Source: Rheum nobile (taxonomy: Eukaryota; Streptophyta; Magnoliopsida; Caryophyllales; Polygonaceae). From it: DNA of 64,000 bases. Of this stretch, positions 1 through 10,450 are shown piece by piece. The position numbers and the translations under genes were made by a program. Positions within the stretch are counted from its first letter, which is position 1. Each line of letters opens with the position of its first letter. The notes beneath the pieces were generated by a model. It searched no databases. It was not told the origin of the DNA and worked only from the letters and a program-made list of their open reading frames with translations. The DNA is taken from positions 2,170,001-2,234,000 of the forward strand of contig WOAB01000619.1 of NCBI GenBank assembly GCA_027886185.1, given 5' to 3'.

Positions 1-2
1 CA

Positions 3-2146
3 AATTGGAAACGTCCTCAAAATGTGAAGGAGGTGCGCAGTTTTCTTGGACTTGCTGGATATTATAGACGGTTCGTGGAGGGATTTTCTAAGATCGCTCT
101 ACCTATGACCGGTTTGCTCCGCAAAGTCCACAAGAAGTTTGTCTGGGATGACAAATGCGAGGCCAGTTTTCAGAAGTTGAAGCAGTGTCTGACCTCTGCA
201 CTAGTGTTAGCACTACCGGAAGGAAATGATGGTTATGTGGTCTATAGTGATGCTTCAAAGAATGGTTTGGGATGTGTGTTGATGCAAAGATGCAAGGTTA
301 TTGCATACGCATCTAGACAATTGAAAACCTATGAAGAAAACTATCCGATGCATGATCTGGAATTAGCAGCAGTAGTGTTTGCATTGAAGATTTGGAGGCA
401 CTATCTTTATGGTGTAAGATGCCAAGTCTTCACCGATCATAAGAGTCTCAAGTACGTGTTCACTCAGAAGGAGCTGAATATGAGACAACGTCGCTGGTTA
501 GAGCTACTCAAAGACTATGACATCGAGTTGCTGTATCATCCGGGCAAGGCTAATGTAGTAGCCGATGCATTGAGCCGGAAGACGCCGCACGAGACTGTAA
601 TGGCTCTACTTACTGCCCAGACCAAGCTGAACCAAGAGTTGTGCGAGATTGAAGTCTTGTACGATCAATGTCGAGGATACGTGAGTATGCTTAAGATTCA
701 AGCTACGCTACTTGATCAAATGAGGGAGAAACAGGTTGATGATGTAATCATGGTGAAGCTAAGAAATGAAGTGATGGACGGGAAAGCTCCCGGTTTCGTG
801 ATTCAGGAGGATGGATCACTCTGGTTTCAGGACCAGATTTGTGTGCCTGACGTTGATGGTCTTCACCAGTTGGTGATGAAGGAGGCCCATTCGTCAGCTT
901 ATTCTGTACATCCAAGCTCTAGCAAGATGTACAAGGACCTCGGAAAGAAGTTCTGGTGGCCCAACATGAAGTGGGATGTAGCAGAGTTTGTGGCGAAATG
1001 CTTGACTTGTCAAAAGGTCAAGATAGAACACCGTAGACCTGGTGGTGAGTTGCTACCTCTCCCAGTGCCAGAATGGAAATGAGAGGATATTGCTATGGAT
1101 TTCGTCACAGGATTGCCAAAAACTCAAAGTCAAAAGGATGCGATATGGGTAATCATTGATAGGCTCACGAAGAGTGCTTTCTTCGTGGCTATCAAGTCAA
1201 CATGGGGAGCCCAAAAACTATCAGAAGTATTTCTAAAGGAGATTGTCCATTTGCATGGTACTCCAAAGACCATTGTATCGGATCGTGATGGCCGATTCAT
1301 GTCAAGATTCTGGAAGGAACTCCATAAGGCCATGGGAACCGAATTAAGATTCAGTGCTGCGTTTCATCCTCAGATGGATAGACAGTATGAGAGGACCATC
1401 CAGACCTTGGAAGACATGCTGAGAGCTTGTGTACTCGATCGTCCGACTAGCTGGGAGAACAGCCTGAGTCTGATTGAGTTCACATACAATAACAGCTGGC
1501 ATGCTACCATTAAGATGGTTCCATTCAAGGCTTTGTACGATCGAAGGTGTAGATCTCCGATTTATTGGGATGAGAATGCCGACAAGGTTCTGCTCGGACC
1601 GGAGTTAGTCGAAAGGACTACCTTGAACATTGCTTTAATTAGAAAAAGGATGTTGACAGCTCAGAGTCGACAAAAGTCTTATGCAGATCTGAAGCATAGG
1701 AATGTCGAGTTTGAGGTTGGTGACAAAGTATTTGTCAGGGTGTCGCCATCCAAAGGTGTGTTAGATTCGGTAAGCGTGGGAAGCTTAACCCTCGCTACGT
1801 GGGACCGTTTGAGATCCTTGACAGAGTTGGGTCTCTAGCGTATCGATTGGCATTGCCGCTGTCGGCACATCCAGTGCATAACGTGTTCCACGTATCCTTG
1901 TTGAGGAAGTACGTGCCAGATGAGTCTCATGTGCTGAGTTATGAAGACATCGAGATTCAGACAAATGGTACCTACGAGAAGATACCGGTACGTATTCTTG
2001 AGCGCCGTGAGAAGCAATTACGGAACAAGGTGGTACCATTGGTAAGGATTTTGTGGTCCAAGTCAGGAACTAAAGATGTTACTTGGGAAACCTGGGAGAC
2101 TGAGGCGGATATGCTTAGTCGTCTTCCCGAGCTGTTTTCGGCCTAG
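3..2146 (+). pseudogene. T1 pol fragment: RNase H, integrase, chromodomain
   Basis: This is the C-terminal half of a gypsy pol polyprotein, which in the family makes and integrates element cDNA. The end of reverse transcriptase (KEVRSFLGLAGYYRRF) is followed by RNase H with YSDASKNGLG (about 241-270), TDHKSLKYVF (434-463) and the HPGKANVVADALSRK block (538-582). The integrase HHCC zinc region ends with CLTCQKVK near 1020, and the integrase core has IVSDRDGRF (1273-1299). The protein ends in a chromodomain-like block (RREKQLRNKVVPLVRILW, about 2000-2055) and LFSA-stop. Breaks: an in-frame TGA at 1080-1082 where T2 has a Trp codon, and a one-base deletion near 1766 relative to T2 that moves the last 380 bp to another frame. 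The conserved HPQTDGQ motif reads HPQMDRQ. It is therefore non-functional. Confidence 0.93.
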
Positions 2147-2408
2147 TTTCGGGGTCAAAACTTTTTTTTAAGGAGGGAGTGATGTAATACCCCTCATTTT
2201 GGTAAGGGCATTTTGGTAATTTTTCCAACTCCCGTACTACTAGTCGGACTATTTTCAGAGGAGTTCAGATTTTCTGTATAAAATACATTCGATGTATTTT
2301 CGGGACTTAGAATATTTGTTTGGATACAAACATATAATTTTTGGGGTTAAAAACCATGCCCATACATTTTCCCGTACAAAAGAGGACAAAAGGCACATAA
2401 ATTGGCCT

Positions 2409-2518
2409 TGACCGCACCCGCGGTCAGTCCACCGCACCCCGCGGTGAAAGGCCAATTTCTGAGGCGGTCAGGTGGGGGTTCACCGCACCCGTGGTGAGGC
2501 CACCGCACCCCGCAGTGT
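2409..2518 (+). repeat. T1 LTR GC-palindrome array 1
   Basis: Four near copies of the word CCGCACC(C)CGCGGT, each able to fold on itself: ACCGCACCCGCGGT, ACCGCACCCCGCGGT, ACCGCACCCGTGGT and ACCGCACCCCGCAGT. They are separated by short spacers. The surrounding LTR is AT-rich, so the array stands out in composition. The same word returns about 0.5 kb downstream at 2938-2978. Confidence 0.85.
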
Positions 2519-2937
2519 CATCATTTTTTCTCTGCAGCGCCGGACTTCAGACGTCGCGTCGTCGTCTTTGCCTCTGCAGTTGCCTGTGGAAATGTCCCAT
2601 CTGGTCGTTGTAGGCGCCTACCATGACGCTCCTGCTTGCTTTGCCTGCTTGCTTGGCCTACTTAAGGAGAGATATGGAGAGGCTTGGAGCACATCTGAAT
2701 CTCACTCTCTCCCTCTCAATCTCTCTTTCTCTCCCGCCGGAAAATTCGAAGCTCTCGCCGGAGTTCTTCAAGGTCGTCGTCGGAGCTTTCGAAGGAGGAG
2801 GTGGTGCTCTCAAGGTGGTGCTAAGTGTCCAGAAATTGGAGCCACCACGAATCGAGCCCCAAGGAGTCTCCCCCGATGAGTTTTCCCTCTCGTCGTGTCG
2901 TCGGAGTTCTTCGTTCCCGACGACCACACCCGCAACA

Positions 2938-2978
2938 GAGCCGCCGCACCCGCGGTAGAAGTCGTCGCACCCGCGGTG
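2938..2978 (+). repeat. T1 LTR GC-palindrome array 2
   Basis: Two copies of CGCACCCGCGGT, the T1-specific word also found in array 1 and not in the T2, T3 or solo LTRs. Confidence 0.8.
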
Positions 2979-4551
2979 TGCCTGGGCACTCGTGGTTGTG
3001 GCTTGGGCTTTGTGATCTCGTTTGGGATTTCCATTCTTTTGATTTCGTTCGTCTTTCCTTAGATTCGTTCATTATGGGTCATTCCGTAGGGATCTGAAAT
3101 CCGAGTTATGTCCTCGTTTCGGACCCGGAAACCCGTTGTCTTTGAGCTTCGTTGAGCTTCGTCTAATCTAAAGGCAAGTGGCGGTTCACTCTTGCTTATC
3201 ATTCCATATTTATATTAATTATCAATTGTTTAATTGTTAATTAATTTGGGATGAATATTGTTTTCGTCTGGGAACAGTTTTGATAACTGTATGTGATTTA
3301 AAAAGGAATACTATAATAGGTTGTATATACTGCTAGAAACAACGCTATTATATATATATATATGATTGAAATACAGATATTATAATAGGTTGTATATATT
3401 GCTAGAAACAACGTTATTATATCTGTTATTTGCCTCGATGGCATTGATGTGGATTATGGCTCATATGTTTTAACTGTTTAGTTAGAACGAGTATTCGTAG
3501 GAACACTATGTACCTTGCGAGGTTTAGTTGTTTCTTTATAACTGGTGCTATGTGGATTTTTCCCTAGTACTCTCTCTGGTCATGACCATGCCCTTACTCA
3601 GGGTTGGATTATCTCTTGTGAGGAGATATCCCTTTTACATCTCTTGTGAGGAGATATTATTTCTTGTGAGGATATATTATAAAAGCTTATAATGTAAATG
3701 TACGTTTTGGAATTAAATAAGACAAGTGCGATTATGCACATAATTAATGAACCTTGGGCGAGAAGTACAACGTGAAAACTCGTCTAGGCTTCGATTAGAG
3801 TAAGTCCACCTTCCAAATCTGAATTCGCATTACGCGGTTAGGTTGGTCGTGGACCCAAATAGTCAAGTCGCTTTTAAACGCTTGTGTGGAAATATTATAT
3901 GTTCCCAAACATTTGTCATGCTTTCCGATAAGACTCAATTCGTTGGAGTCTTCTCTTCATATGTTTCCGTAAGACTCAATCTTTCAGAGTCTTCTCTTGA
4001 TCATTCTATTTTGTATATTTCAGTAGAAGTATTGAGGTTTACTATCGTCGTCGGCTTTCATTCGAGAAACGATGGGTCTAACCTAATACGACTACTTAGA
4101 ACCTTTCTGTTTTACCCTTGCATAGTCTTTCATTAAACTAACCAACCAGTTATATTCCCTTGCATGGTTGGCTGGTGTCATCCGTCTCATATGGCACATC
4201 AGATAAACTACAGTTCCATGAAGGCTAGAAACGACGGTGAAGGCAGATGGAATTTTGAAGTGTTTTACCAAGGTTGAGATCCTAGGCGTGTGATCGCTAG
4301 ATCAAGACTTTTGTGTCATTTATTTTAAAAAGACTTCCGTTGTATTAAGACTTCCGATGTAATATATTTTGGTTGTATATGGATTATGGATGAAATTCCG
4401 AAACTGTGATTTAATCCAATACTATGACATTTCGTATTATAAATGTTGTTTTATGATTTGTATAAACTGGTTAAGCCTTGGGTGGCTTCGGATGTGGAAT
4501 CTGAGGTCACTGGCGGTGATACATTTCAAGGATATATTTGGGGATGTTACA

Positions 4552-4831
4552 ACTACTACCGTAAATCCTGCCCCCGCTTCGAGTACATCGTCCAGCAAGT
4601 CATCACTGACAAGCAGATCACCTCCCCCACCACCGCCACCGCCATCCTCCGCCTCTTCTTCCATGACTGCCTCGTCACCGGCTGCGACGCCTCCCTTATC
4701 ATCACCTCCACTGCCTTCAACCACGCCGAGCGTGATGCCGACCTCAGTCTCTCCCTCCCAGGCGACGCTTTCGACCTCATCGTCCGCGCCAAGACCGCTC
4801 TCGACCTCTCCTACCCCGACGTCATCTCATG
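4552..4831 (+). pseudogene. Class III peroxidase gene fragment (N-terminal part of the enzyme)
   Basis: This 280-bp stretch encodes the distal-heme-side region of a plant secretory (class III) peroxidase. It starts at YYRKSCPRFEYIV, continues through the conserved LRLFFHDCLVTGCDASLI block, which includes the distal Arg and catalytic His (R-LFFHDC), and ends with LSLPGDAFDLIVRAKTALD...YPDVIS just before the usual CADI motif. These enzymes oxidise phenolics with H2O2 in the cell wall. The signal peptide and first residues are cut off by the T1 LTR. The right side stops abruptly at TCA/TGA with no GT donor, so it is a fragment, not an exon end. Third positions are strongly C/G-rich, unlike the flanking AT-rich repeats. 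The STAFN-AERDA-LSLPGDAFD run recalls the Arabidopsis PER31/41/65 type (from memory). No functional product is expected. Confidence 0.88.
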
Positions 4832-5125
4832 ATCCCAAAAAAACCTCCAAGAAGAAGACGATTCTTTGTTTTGGGTTTTTTTTGCTTTTTCTCATTTTTT
4901 GGGTTTTTTAACGGATCTGTTAAAAAAATTAACAGATGGTCATTTGGCAAAAAAAAACTAGGCAGTACCGCGTGGAATAACTAAAACTTTGGGGCATCTC
5001 CTGAATTTCGCCTGACCTCAGGGGTACCAGGTGAAAAAAACGTAATTTATTTATGTTGTGTGACTTGGGTACATCTCATAATCGCTTATGGAACGAAAAT
5101 AAAGCACGCAGCCAATTTGCTTTTC
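4832..5125. other. No gene recognised
   Basis: T-rich, homopolymer-rich sequence between the truncated peroxidase fragment and the LTR remnant. It contains no supported ORF. I cannot tell whether it belongs to the host locus or to an unrecognised repeat. Confidence 0.4.
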
Positions 5126-6891
5126 GAAAGCAACCATCTCCATTACGTCGTTCAAGTTGTTCGTACTCCAAGGCAAGTGGCGGTTTGCTCTTGCAATTTA
5201 TTCCATATTCATCTTAATTGACAATGAATCGATTGTGCTTTTATGTTGGGATAAATATCACTGATAATTTTCGTTTGGGAACTTGTGTATTAAATTGATG
5301 TGTAAATGAACCTTATTATTAGGTTGTATATTTGCTAGCAACGATCCTCATATATATATATATTATTGTATTGTGCTAGATGAACTTTGGTGTGGATTTG
5401 GTGTGTATTTGGTGTGAAAAGTCAAAGATAGAGTCTTGGTTAAAACTCAGTCTCCAACCAAAGGATGGGGAAAGGGCTAGGGTTTGGCTAATTGTAAGGG
5501 AATGGTGGCTGCGACAGAAGCAATTGCAGTGAGGCGATCGCAATGACGGAAGCAGCGGTAGTGATTGGTTGTCGTGGCGGAGGTGGGGGCAATGACGGAA
5601 AGCAACCATCTCCATTACGTTGTTCAAGCTCTTCGTATTTCAAGGCAAGTGGATGTTCCCTCTTGCAGTTTATTCCATATTCATCTTAATTGACAATGAA
5701 TCGATTGTGCTATTATGTTGTGATAAATATCATTGATAATTTTCGTTTGGGAACTTGTGTGTTAAATTGATGTGTAAATGAACCTTATTATTAGGTTGTA
5801 TATTTGCTAGAAACGACCCTCATATATATATATATATTATAGTGTGCTAGATGAAATTTGGTGTGTAGTTGGTGTGGACTTATATCTTAGTTAGCACGAG
5901 TATTCGTAGGAACGCTAATTAACTTGCAAAGTTGAACTGTTTCTTTATAACTTGGTATTAGGAGGATAATAGCCCTAATTCATTTGGTCATGACCTACCC
6001 TTATTCGAATATAAGTGGTGGTGCAATTAACTAGTGTCAATATTCAGGATTCGTCCCATTCTATATCTCTTATTGAGATCGATTGTCGAATAAAAAAGCC
6101 TTAACGTCAATGCACGTTTTGAAATTAAATAAGATAAGTGTTGTTTTGCAAATAATTAATATACCCTCGGACGAGATATACATCGTCGAACCCGCCCAGA
6201 CTCTTGTTTAAAGTAAGTCCCCTTTTCAATCTGGATTCGCATTATGCGGTGAGGTTGGTCGATGACCCAAATATTCAAGTAGTTTTTTTTTCAAACTTTG
6301 TGTGATAAATATAATGTTCCCAAACAAACATACATGTTCCTATAAGTCTCAATTTATTTGGAGTCTCTCTTGGTGCATATCTATTTCTATCGTTTCAGTG
6401 AGAGTATCCAAGTTATGTATCGTCTACCGACTATTATTCTAGAGACAATGATAGTAACTGGATATAATCACAAGAACCACTCCGTTTGAGCCCTTGTTTA
6501 TTCTTTCATTAGACTAACCAACCTTTCTCTTTCCTTGCATGGTTGGCTGGTGTCATCCTATATGACACATCATGTAAAACTTCCCATGTTCAAGATGCGA
6601 GAAGACGAAGTTGAAGGCAACTGTTTTTTCTTTTTGGTATTTTGACATTTTTTGAATGAGGTTGAGATCTTGTTTTGGAGTTTGTTATTTTATAAGTCTT
6701 CCGCTGATACTTTGATACACTATTGGGTTGCCATCTTTAGAAACGTCCTTTGTGAGACAATTTTGGATTTAATATATTATTATTCATATTATTTTGTATT
6801 TGCGATCAATACTGTAAAGCATTGGGAGATATTGGATATGTGTTCTGAGGTCACTAGTAGTAATATCCTAAGGTAATTTAGGGGTGTTATA
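5126..6891 (+). repeat. Decayed Tekay-type LTR remnant with internal tandem duplication
   Basis: This is the downstream part of a Tekay-type LTR: the AAGGCAAGTGG block at 5170 and again at 5642, a degenerate AGGTTGTATAT stem-loop in each copy, the GCGGTGAGGTTGGTCGATGACCCAAAT block near 6245, the CCTTGCATGGTTGGCTGG tail near 6534-6551, and an end GGGGTGTTATA that matches GGGGATGTTACA with transitions. The first 472 bp (5126-5597) are tandemly duplicated, with the second copy starting at 5598 (GAAAGCAACCATCTCCATTACG region). The 5' part of the LTR and any internal region are missing, so this is an old fragment or truncated solo LTR. Confidence 0.82.
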
Positions 6892-7119
6892 AAGACTAAT
6901 TGGTAGGATAGATTGGCATACCCTCTAACATGATTGAGGTTAGTAAGATGGAGATCAACCCGATGATATTTGGTAGAGAAATCAAACGTTATTGGCTTTG
7001 AGAATCAAAACAAGATAGTAACTTTTGGGTGATGCATGCGGCCTAACCAAGGAGATAACCTTGACTTTGAGAAATTAAGCCAAAACAAACATAAACTTTA
7101 TTGTGGACAAAACATATTG
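6892..7119. other. No feature recognised
   Basis: About 230 bp between two LTR remnants with no supported ORF. It could be unique flank or part of an internal leader. Confidence 0.35.
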
Positions 7120-7570
7120 TAGAAAAAAAAAGACTAATGGGCTTGGACTAGCGGCCCACAACATGTGGCACATCACGCCCAAGCTAATTAAAATAACTTC
7201 AAAATACTAAAGAGGGAAACAATGTCAAATAACAATGAAATAACCTCAAAATAGTAATAATACAAAAACTAGGATAACTGACACCAGGGGGCGCGGCACA
7301 GGGAGTGCAACGTGACATTGACGCCATTGGGGCGCGCCGTAAGGGCGCGACACTAGAGGGCGCCATGGAGTGCGACGACTAGTTAGCCTCAAAAACACCA
7401 AAGGTCAATAGTGTGACCAAGGGATGGCTAGAAGGTGAACCAACACTGGAATGCGTACTGGTGAAATGTGGTTGAGTGGCTTGTGCCATGCTCCGCACGC
7501 ACGCTATTGTTATGGATCTGTTAGAGCGGATACTCATCATATCCTCTTCGCCATTCGCCGTCAAGGGGGT
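7120..7570 (-). repeat. CRM-like LTR remnant (G1-related), minus strand
   Basis: Read on the minus strand, 7564-7379 encodes a tail of the type ...GEEDMMSIRSNRSIT...RSMAQAT, matching the pol C-terminal tail that overlaps the LTR start in G1 and G3. The sequence downstream (7130-7380) repeats the A-rich CAAAATAACCTCAAAATAG pattern of the G1 5' LTR near 50300-50340. It is a partial, degraded LTR with no matching partner seen. Confidence 0.6.
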
Positions 7571-8293
7571 TGGTCAGGAGCTATCGATAACCTAGTCATG
7601 TAATTAGGGTTCGACTGTAATTTCAATATCGTCATGTAACACTAATATCCTCAATTTACGAGGAGAGTTTTTAATAAAGATTGAGTATTTGTTCTAAAGC
7701 CTTCTGCTACTGTTTCTTTTATTATAAATATAATTATATTGATCTATAAATTGTTCTGGTAAAGCTTTGGGTGACTTTGAAAATTAAAGTTTGAGGATAA
7801 TGGTGTGTGGCACTACCGAACAGTAGGTTTGGCCCACCGGATTTGAACAAACAGTCGGTTCAAACCGGATTGAACCACTAGTTTATGCATTTAAATTAAA
7901 AAAATATATCTCTTTAATCCTAAAATTGTTTAATACCCTAAACCTCACAATTTAAAAAGTACTAAAAATATTAATTTAAAAGTGAAATATTATTTTTAGA
8001 TTTTTTTTAAAATACATATTTTTAAGTTAAATATTTTAGATATTTTTTTATTCTCGAAGCGAACCAAAACCGTAACGGACCGGCAGTCCGGTTCAAGGGT
8101 TTGGTTCCTTGAACCGTCGGTTCAAGAACTAGGGCCACTATTAAATTACTTGGCTTTTTTAAGAAGATCTAACCTAAATCATCTTTAAGAAATCAGTGAA
8201 GGGAGCTTTTCAAATACAAGGAACATTTGCTAGAAAATTTGTTGCTTGATTACCTTCTTTATAGCAATGTTGGATTCATATTACCTGAAAGTA
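7571..8293. other. AT-rich intergenic stretch, possible decayed small DNA transposon
   Basis: No supported gene. A block from about 7810 to 8145 begins and ends with CGGTTCAA-containing inverted segments around a very AT-rich centre (about 7895-8050), as in degraded hAT-type non-autonomous elements. I could not define terminal repeats or a target duplication, so this is only a possibility. Confidence 0.3.
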
Positions 8294-8963
8294 CTAAAGG
8301 AAGTGGTTCACATCTTTGATAATAGTCCTTATCTTCCACGAGATGTCCCATATACTTTTGAGACTATTGCAAAATGGCAGATTGTCGCCTTCAATGATTA
8401 GTTTATTTAGGTCTAACCCCAAAGCCTCTGCAGACCACGAGCATAGGGCGATCGCCTCTACTTCAAGCACAAAGGTGTCAGGATTATTACTTCTGTTCAT
8501 AAAACAAATTATACCTTGGTGATCTCGGATTAGAATCTGATATGGGTTGTTTGATCCATTCTTTTCGAATCATCAATGTGTAGTTTTCATTGATGGCTTT
8601 CTCTAATAAATAAACATGTTGATCTCTTTTTTTTTCTATTTTCTCTAATCCTTCGAAAAGTGCTTTTTTCAAAGATATATATCTTGAGAATGACTACATG
8701 GCATTTGATTGGTTGGAGTTCTCGTTCCTGAAGAGAAGGGTATTTCTTTTGAGCCATACATGCCACCAGCTAAAACGTAGTGGTTTTAAATTTGAATGGT
8801 TTTCCTTGATATTGTTGATATTTACGTTGAAGTCAGTGTGTGGAGCATGAATGTAAGGTTGGTATCTTGTGAAGTCCATTACGTGAACAATAATTGGTTT
8901 CATATATTTGCAATGAAAAATGTGATAATTATATTCTCGTCTTGATTTTTGCATAAAATGCAT
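8294..8963 (-). pseudogene. LINE-type fragment: RNase H-like domain
   Basis: On the minus strand, 8535-8294 reads through an RNase H-like (RVT_3) domain of the kind found at the C-terminus of plant LINE polyproteins. It has IRDHQGIICF, then E-EAIALCSWSAEALGL, then LIIEGDN and IRTIIKDVNHFL, the usual order of strand, helix and EGD acidic site. Upstream (8963-8694) the reading ends in WWHVWLKRNTLLFRNE, like the CW-IW--RN--IF block between zinc-binding and RNase H domains. Frames are broken between the two parts, and no reverse transcriptase or poly(A) tail was found, so it is a dead fragment. A host-gene-derived RNase H-like sequence is the alternative. Confidence 0.7.
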
Positions 8964-9002
8964 TAGTTGAATCGTAGTGTGTTAGTTAGCGAACGACAAG
9001 AA

Positions 9003-9897
9003 TGTTCTCTGTGCGGTTGAAATAATATTTCAGAAGGTAACGATAACACAATTTCTTTAGAGAGGATTACTCAATCAACTAAATAGTTGGCTTGAGAAAA
9101 ATATTTACCTCTAGGTGTTACCCTATGAGGATTTCAAATGTATACTTGTATTATTGATTACGTTGTACAATCTCACAAGTCTTCTCTCCACCTATTCTCA
9201 CACAAATCCTAGGCTTCCAGACTCTTAACTATAATCAACTCAACAATAAACAAGAACACAAGAATCCCTAAGCAAGTACTCACAAATTCGTACCTTGACT
9301 TTGGATCTCGATCTCTATCTCTCTATCTTCAGGAAGCTCTCAACTGTTATGCGTGTTGTGTTGTGTACCTCTCCGTAAGTTATACACGGGTATATATAGT
9401 CATAGGAAAGAATACTTACCAAATATCCTAATAGTTCACAAGGTGCTATATAAGGTAATGATAAGATCAATACCTAATCTAAAACTCACAACCTGACAGA
9501 TCATTGTTTCCATGTATAGAATACATCAAAACATGGTAAAATCTTCCTATTTCTTCAAGCCTTGCAGCCAAAGAAATTGTGAAATCCTCTTTCCATAAAT
9601 AGGAGTCTTTCCAAAGTTCCCAGCACAGTCAGCTTTGCTTCACCGCATCGTTCATTTCGCGTTGTTCCCTTTGTTATTTTTCCTTCACAGCACGCGTATC
9701 ACAATTTCATTTTGTTCAGCTTCATTGTTCCATTGTTGTCTCAACATTCCTTTCACTACTTTGTTTCTCTTCTTCTGATGGTTTCCATTCTTCCTTATTT
9801 CTTTCATCAACCCTGAAACTCATAGAAATAATATAAAGCATAAAATCTAATGGTGTTTATCATCATTAAAAGCAGAGGGAACGTCATAGTTCCAACA
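9003..9897 (-). repeat. S1 3' LTR
   Basis: On the minus strand it starts TGTTGGAACTATGACG directly after the purine tract AAAAAGGGAGAAAT. The likely end is ...CAGAGAACA at 9003; this lower boundary is inferred from TG...CA form only. A TATA-like ACTATATATACCCG lies near 9390-9403 on the minus strand. No second copy is available to confirm the length of about 895 bp. Confidence 0.7.
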
Positions 9898-9912
9898 ATT
9901 TCTCCCTTTTTG
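9898..9912 (-). promoter_or_regulatory. S1 polypurine tract
   Basis: Minus-strand AAAAAGGGAGAAAT immediately before the LTR start, preceded by GTCATCACC. This is the plus-strand DNA primer site of the copia element. Confidence 0.75.
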
Positions 9913-10110
9913 GTGATGACAAACCCATTAAAAAAAATATCAATCAAAACAGATAGTAATAAGCAAGTCAACATTAGTCATTATGCATCTAAGATCAAGT
10001 ATTAAGCAAAATCGTTCACCCTCAACACTGGCATCGTTCAGAAATAATAAAGAATTAGGAACAATTAATTGTTACCTCTCTTCATAGAGTTCATCGCACA
10101 ATTTTCCACA

Positions 10111-10124
10111 CTTCCCCCTTTTGA
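10111..10124 (-). promoter_or_regulatory. S1 second polypurine-like tract
   Basis: Minus-strand TCAAAAGGGGGAAG, preceded by GATGATG. It repeats the GATG-tract arrangement of the terminal tract about 200 bp away. Multiple purine tracts before the 3' LTR are a known Sirevirus trait. Confidence 0.6.
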
Positions 10125-10450
10125 CATCATCAAAGGAGAAAAAAATAACCAGTGGAACAACATACCAGAGTAGCAACTTAATATCAAAACAAAAGTTCAT
10201 TAATTTTTGCAGGGAGATGATTACAATCATTAGAGAAAAAAATGGCAAACAACCACAAAAGATCAAAGAGCAAACAACTAAGTACAAAAACATGAAAAGC
10301 AAGAAAATAAAGGATTAATATGGGCTAGCGTAGGAAAGGGTTCCACTCAAGAATCAAAATCCTCCTTATGTTCTTCGTCTTTGTTAAGGAAGTGGTCAAG
10401 TAGCAGTTTCTTAAGACTTTGATTTCATGCAGTTCAGCCAACATTGGGCT

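Larger units (their letters stand above)
1..4551 (+). mobile_element. T1: 3' part of Tekay/Del-type Ty3/gypsy retrotransposon
   Basis: The window opens inside the reverse transcriptase/RNase H junction of a plus-strand chromovirus. Pol runs to 2146, is followed by a purine-rich tract (AAGGAGGGAGTGA, 2170-2182), and then by a 2.37-kb 3' LTR beginning TGTAATACCCC and ending GGGGATGTTACA. The 5' half and 5' LTR lie outside the window. Pol resembles that of T2 (38519-43237) almost codon for codon, so both belong to one lineage. The element ends at peroxidase-like coding sequence, so the 5 bases after the LTR (ACTAC, 4552-4556) should be its target-site duplication; the partner copy is out of view. 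Pol is broken by a stop and a frameshift. Confidence 0.93.
2183..4551 (+). repeat. T1 3' LTR
   Basis: A 2369-bp terminal repeat with TG...CA ends. It shares blocks with the T2 and T3 LTRs: the AAGGCAAGTGG hairpin block (3171-3195), two ATAATAGGTTGT stem-loops (3311-3352 and 3381-3421), and the conserved tail with GACTAACCAACC-like and CCTTGCATGGTTGGCTGG sequences near 4130-4170. GC-rich palindrome arrays lie at 2409-2518 and 2938-2978. I see no convincing TATA box. Short ORFs inside are chance. No second copy is in the window, so age cannot be estimated. Confidence 0.9.

Noticed and set aside
2472..3097. Overlapping Arg/Ser/Pro-rich ORFs on both strands
   Set aside because: They lie in the GC-rich part of the T1 LTR, have no motifs and occur in all frames, as expected from composition.
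4443..4832. Functional short peroxidase ORF starting in the LTR
   Set aside because: The first 36 codons are LTR sequence; there is no signal peptide and the proximal half of the enzyme is missing.
5376..5627. Minus-strand 83-codon ORF
   Set aside because: Lies inside the duplicated LTR remnant, with no conserved motif.
7810..8145. hAT-type non-autonomous DNA transposon
   Set aside because: CGGTTCAA segments flank an AT-rich core, but no matching terminal repeats or 8-bp duplication could be defined.
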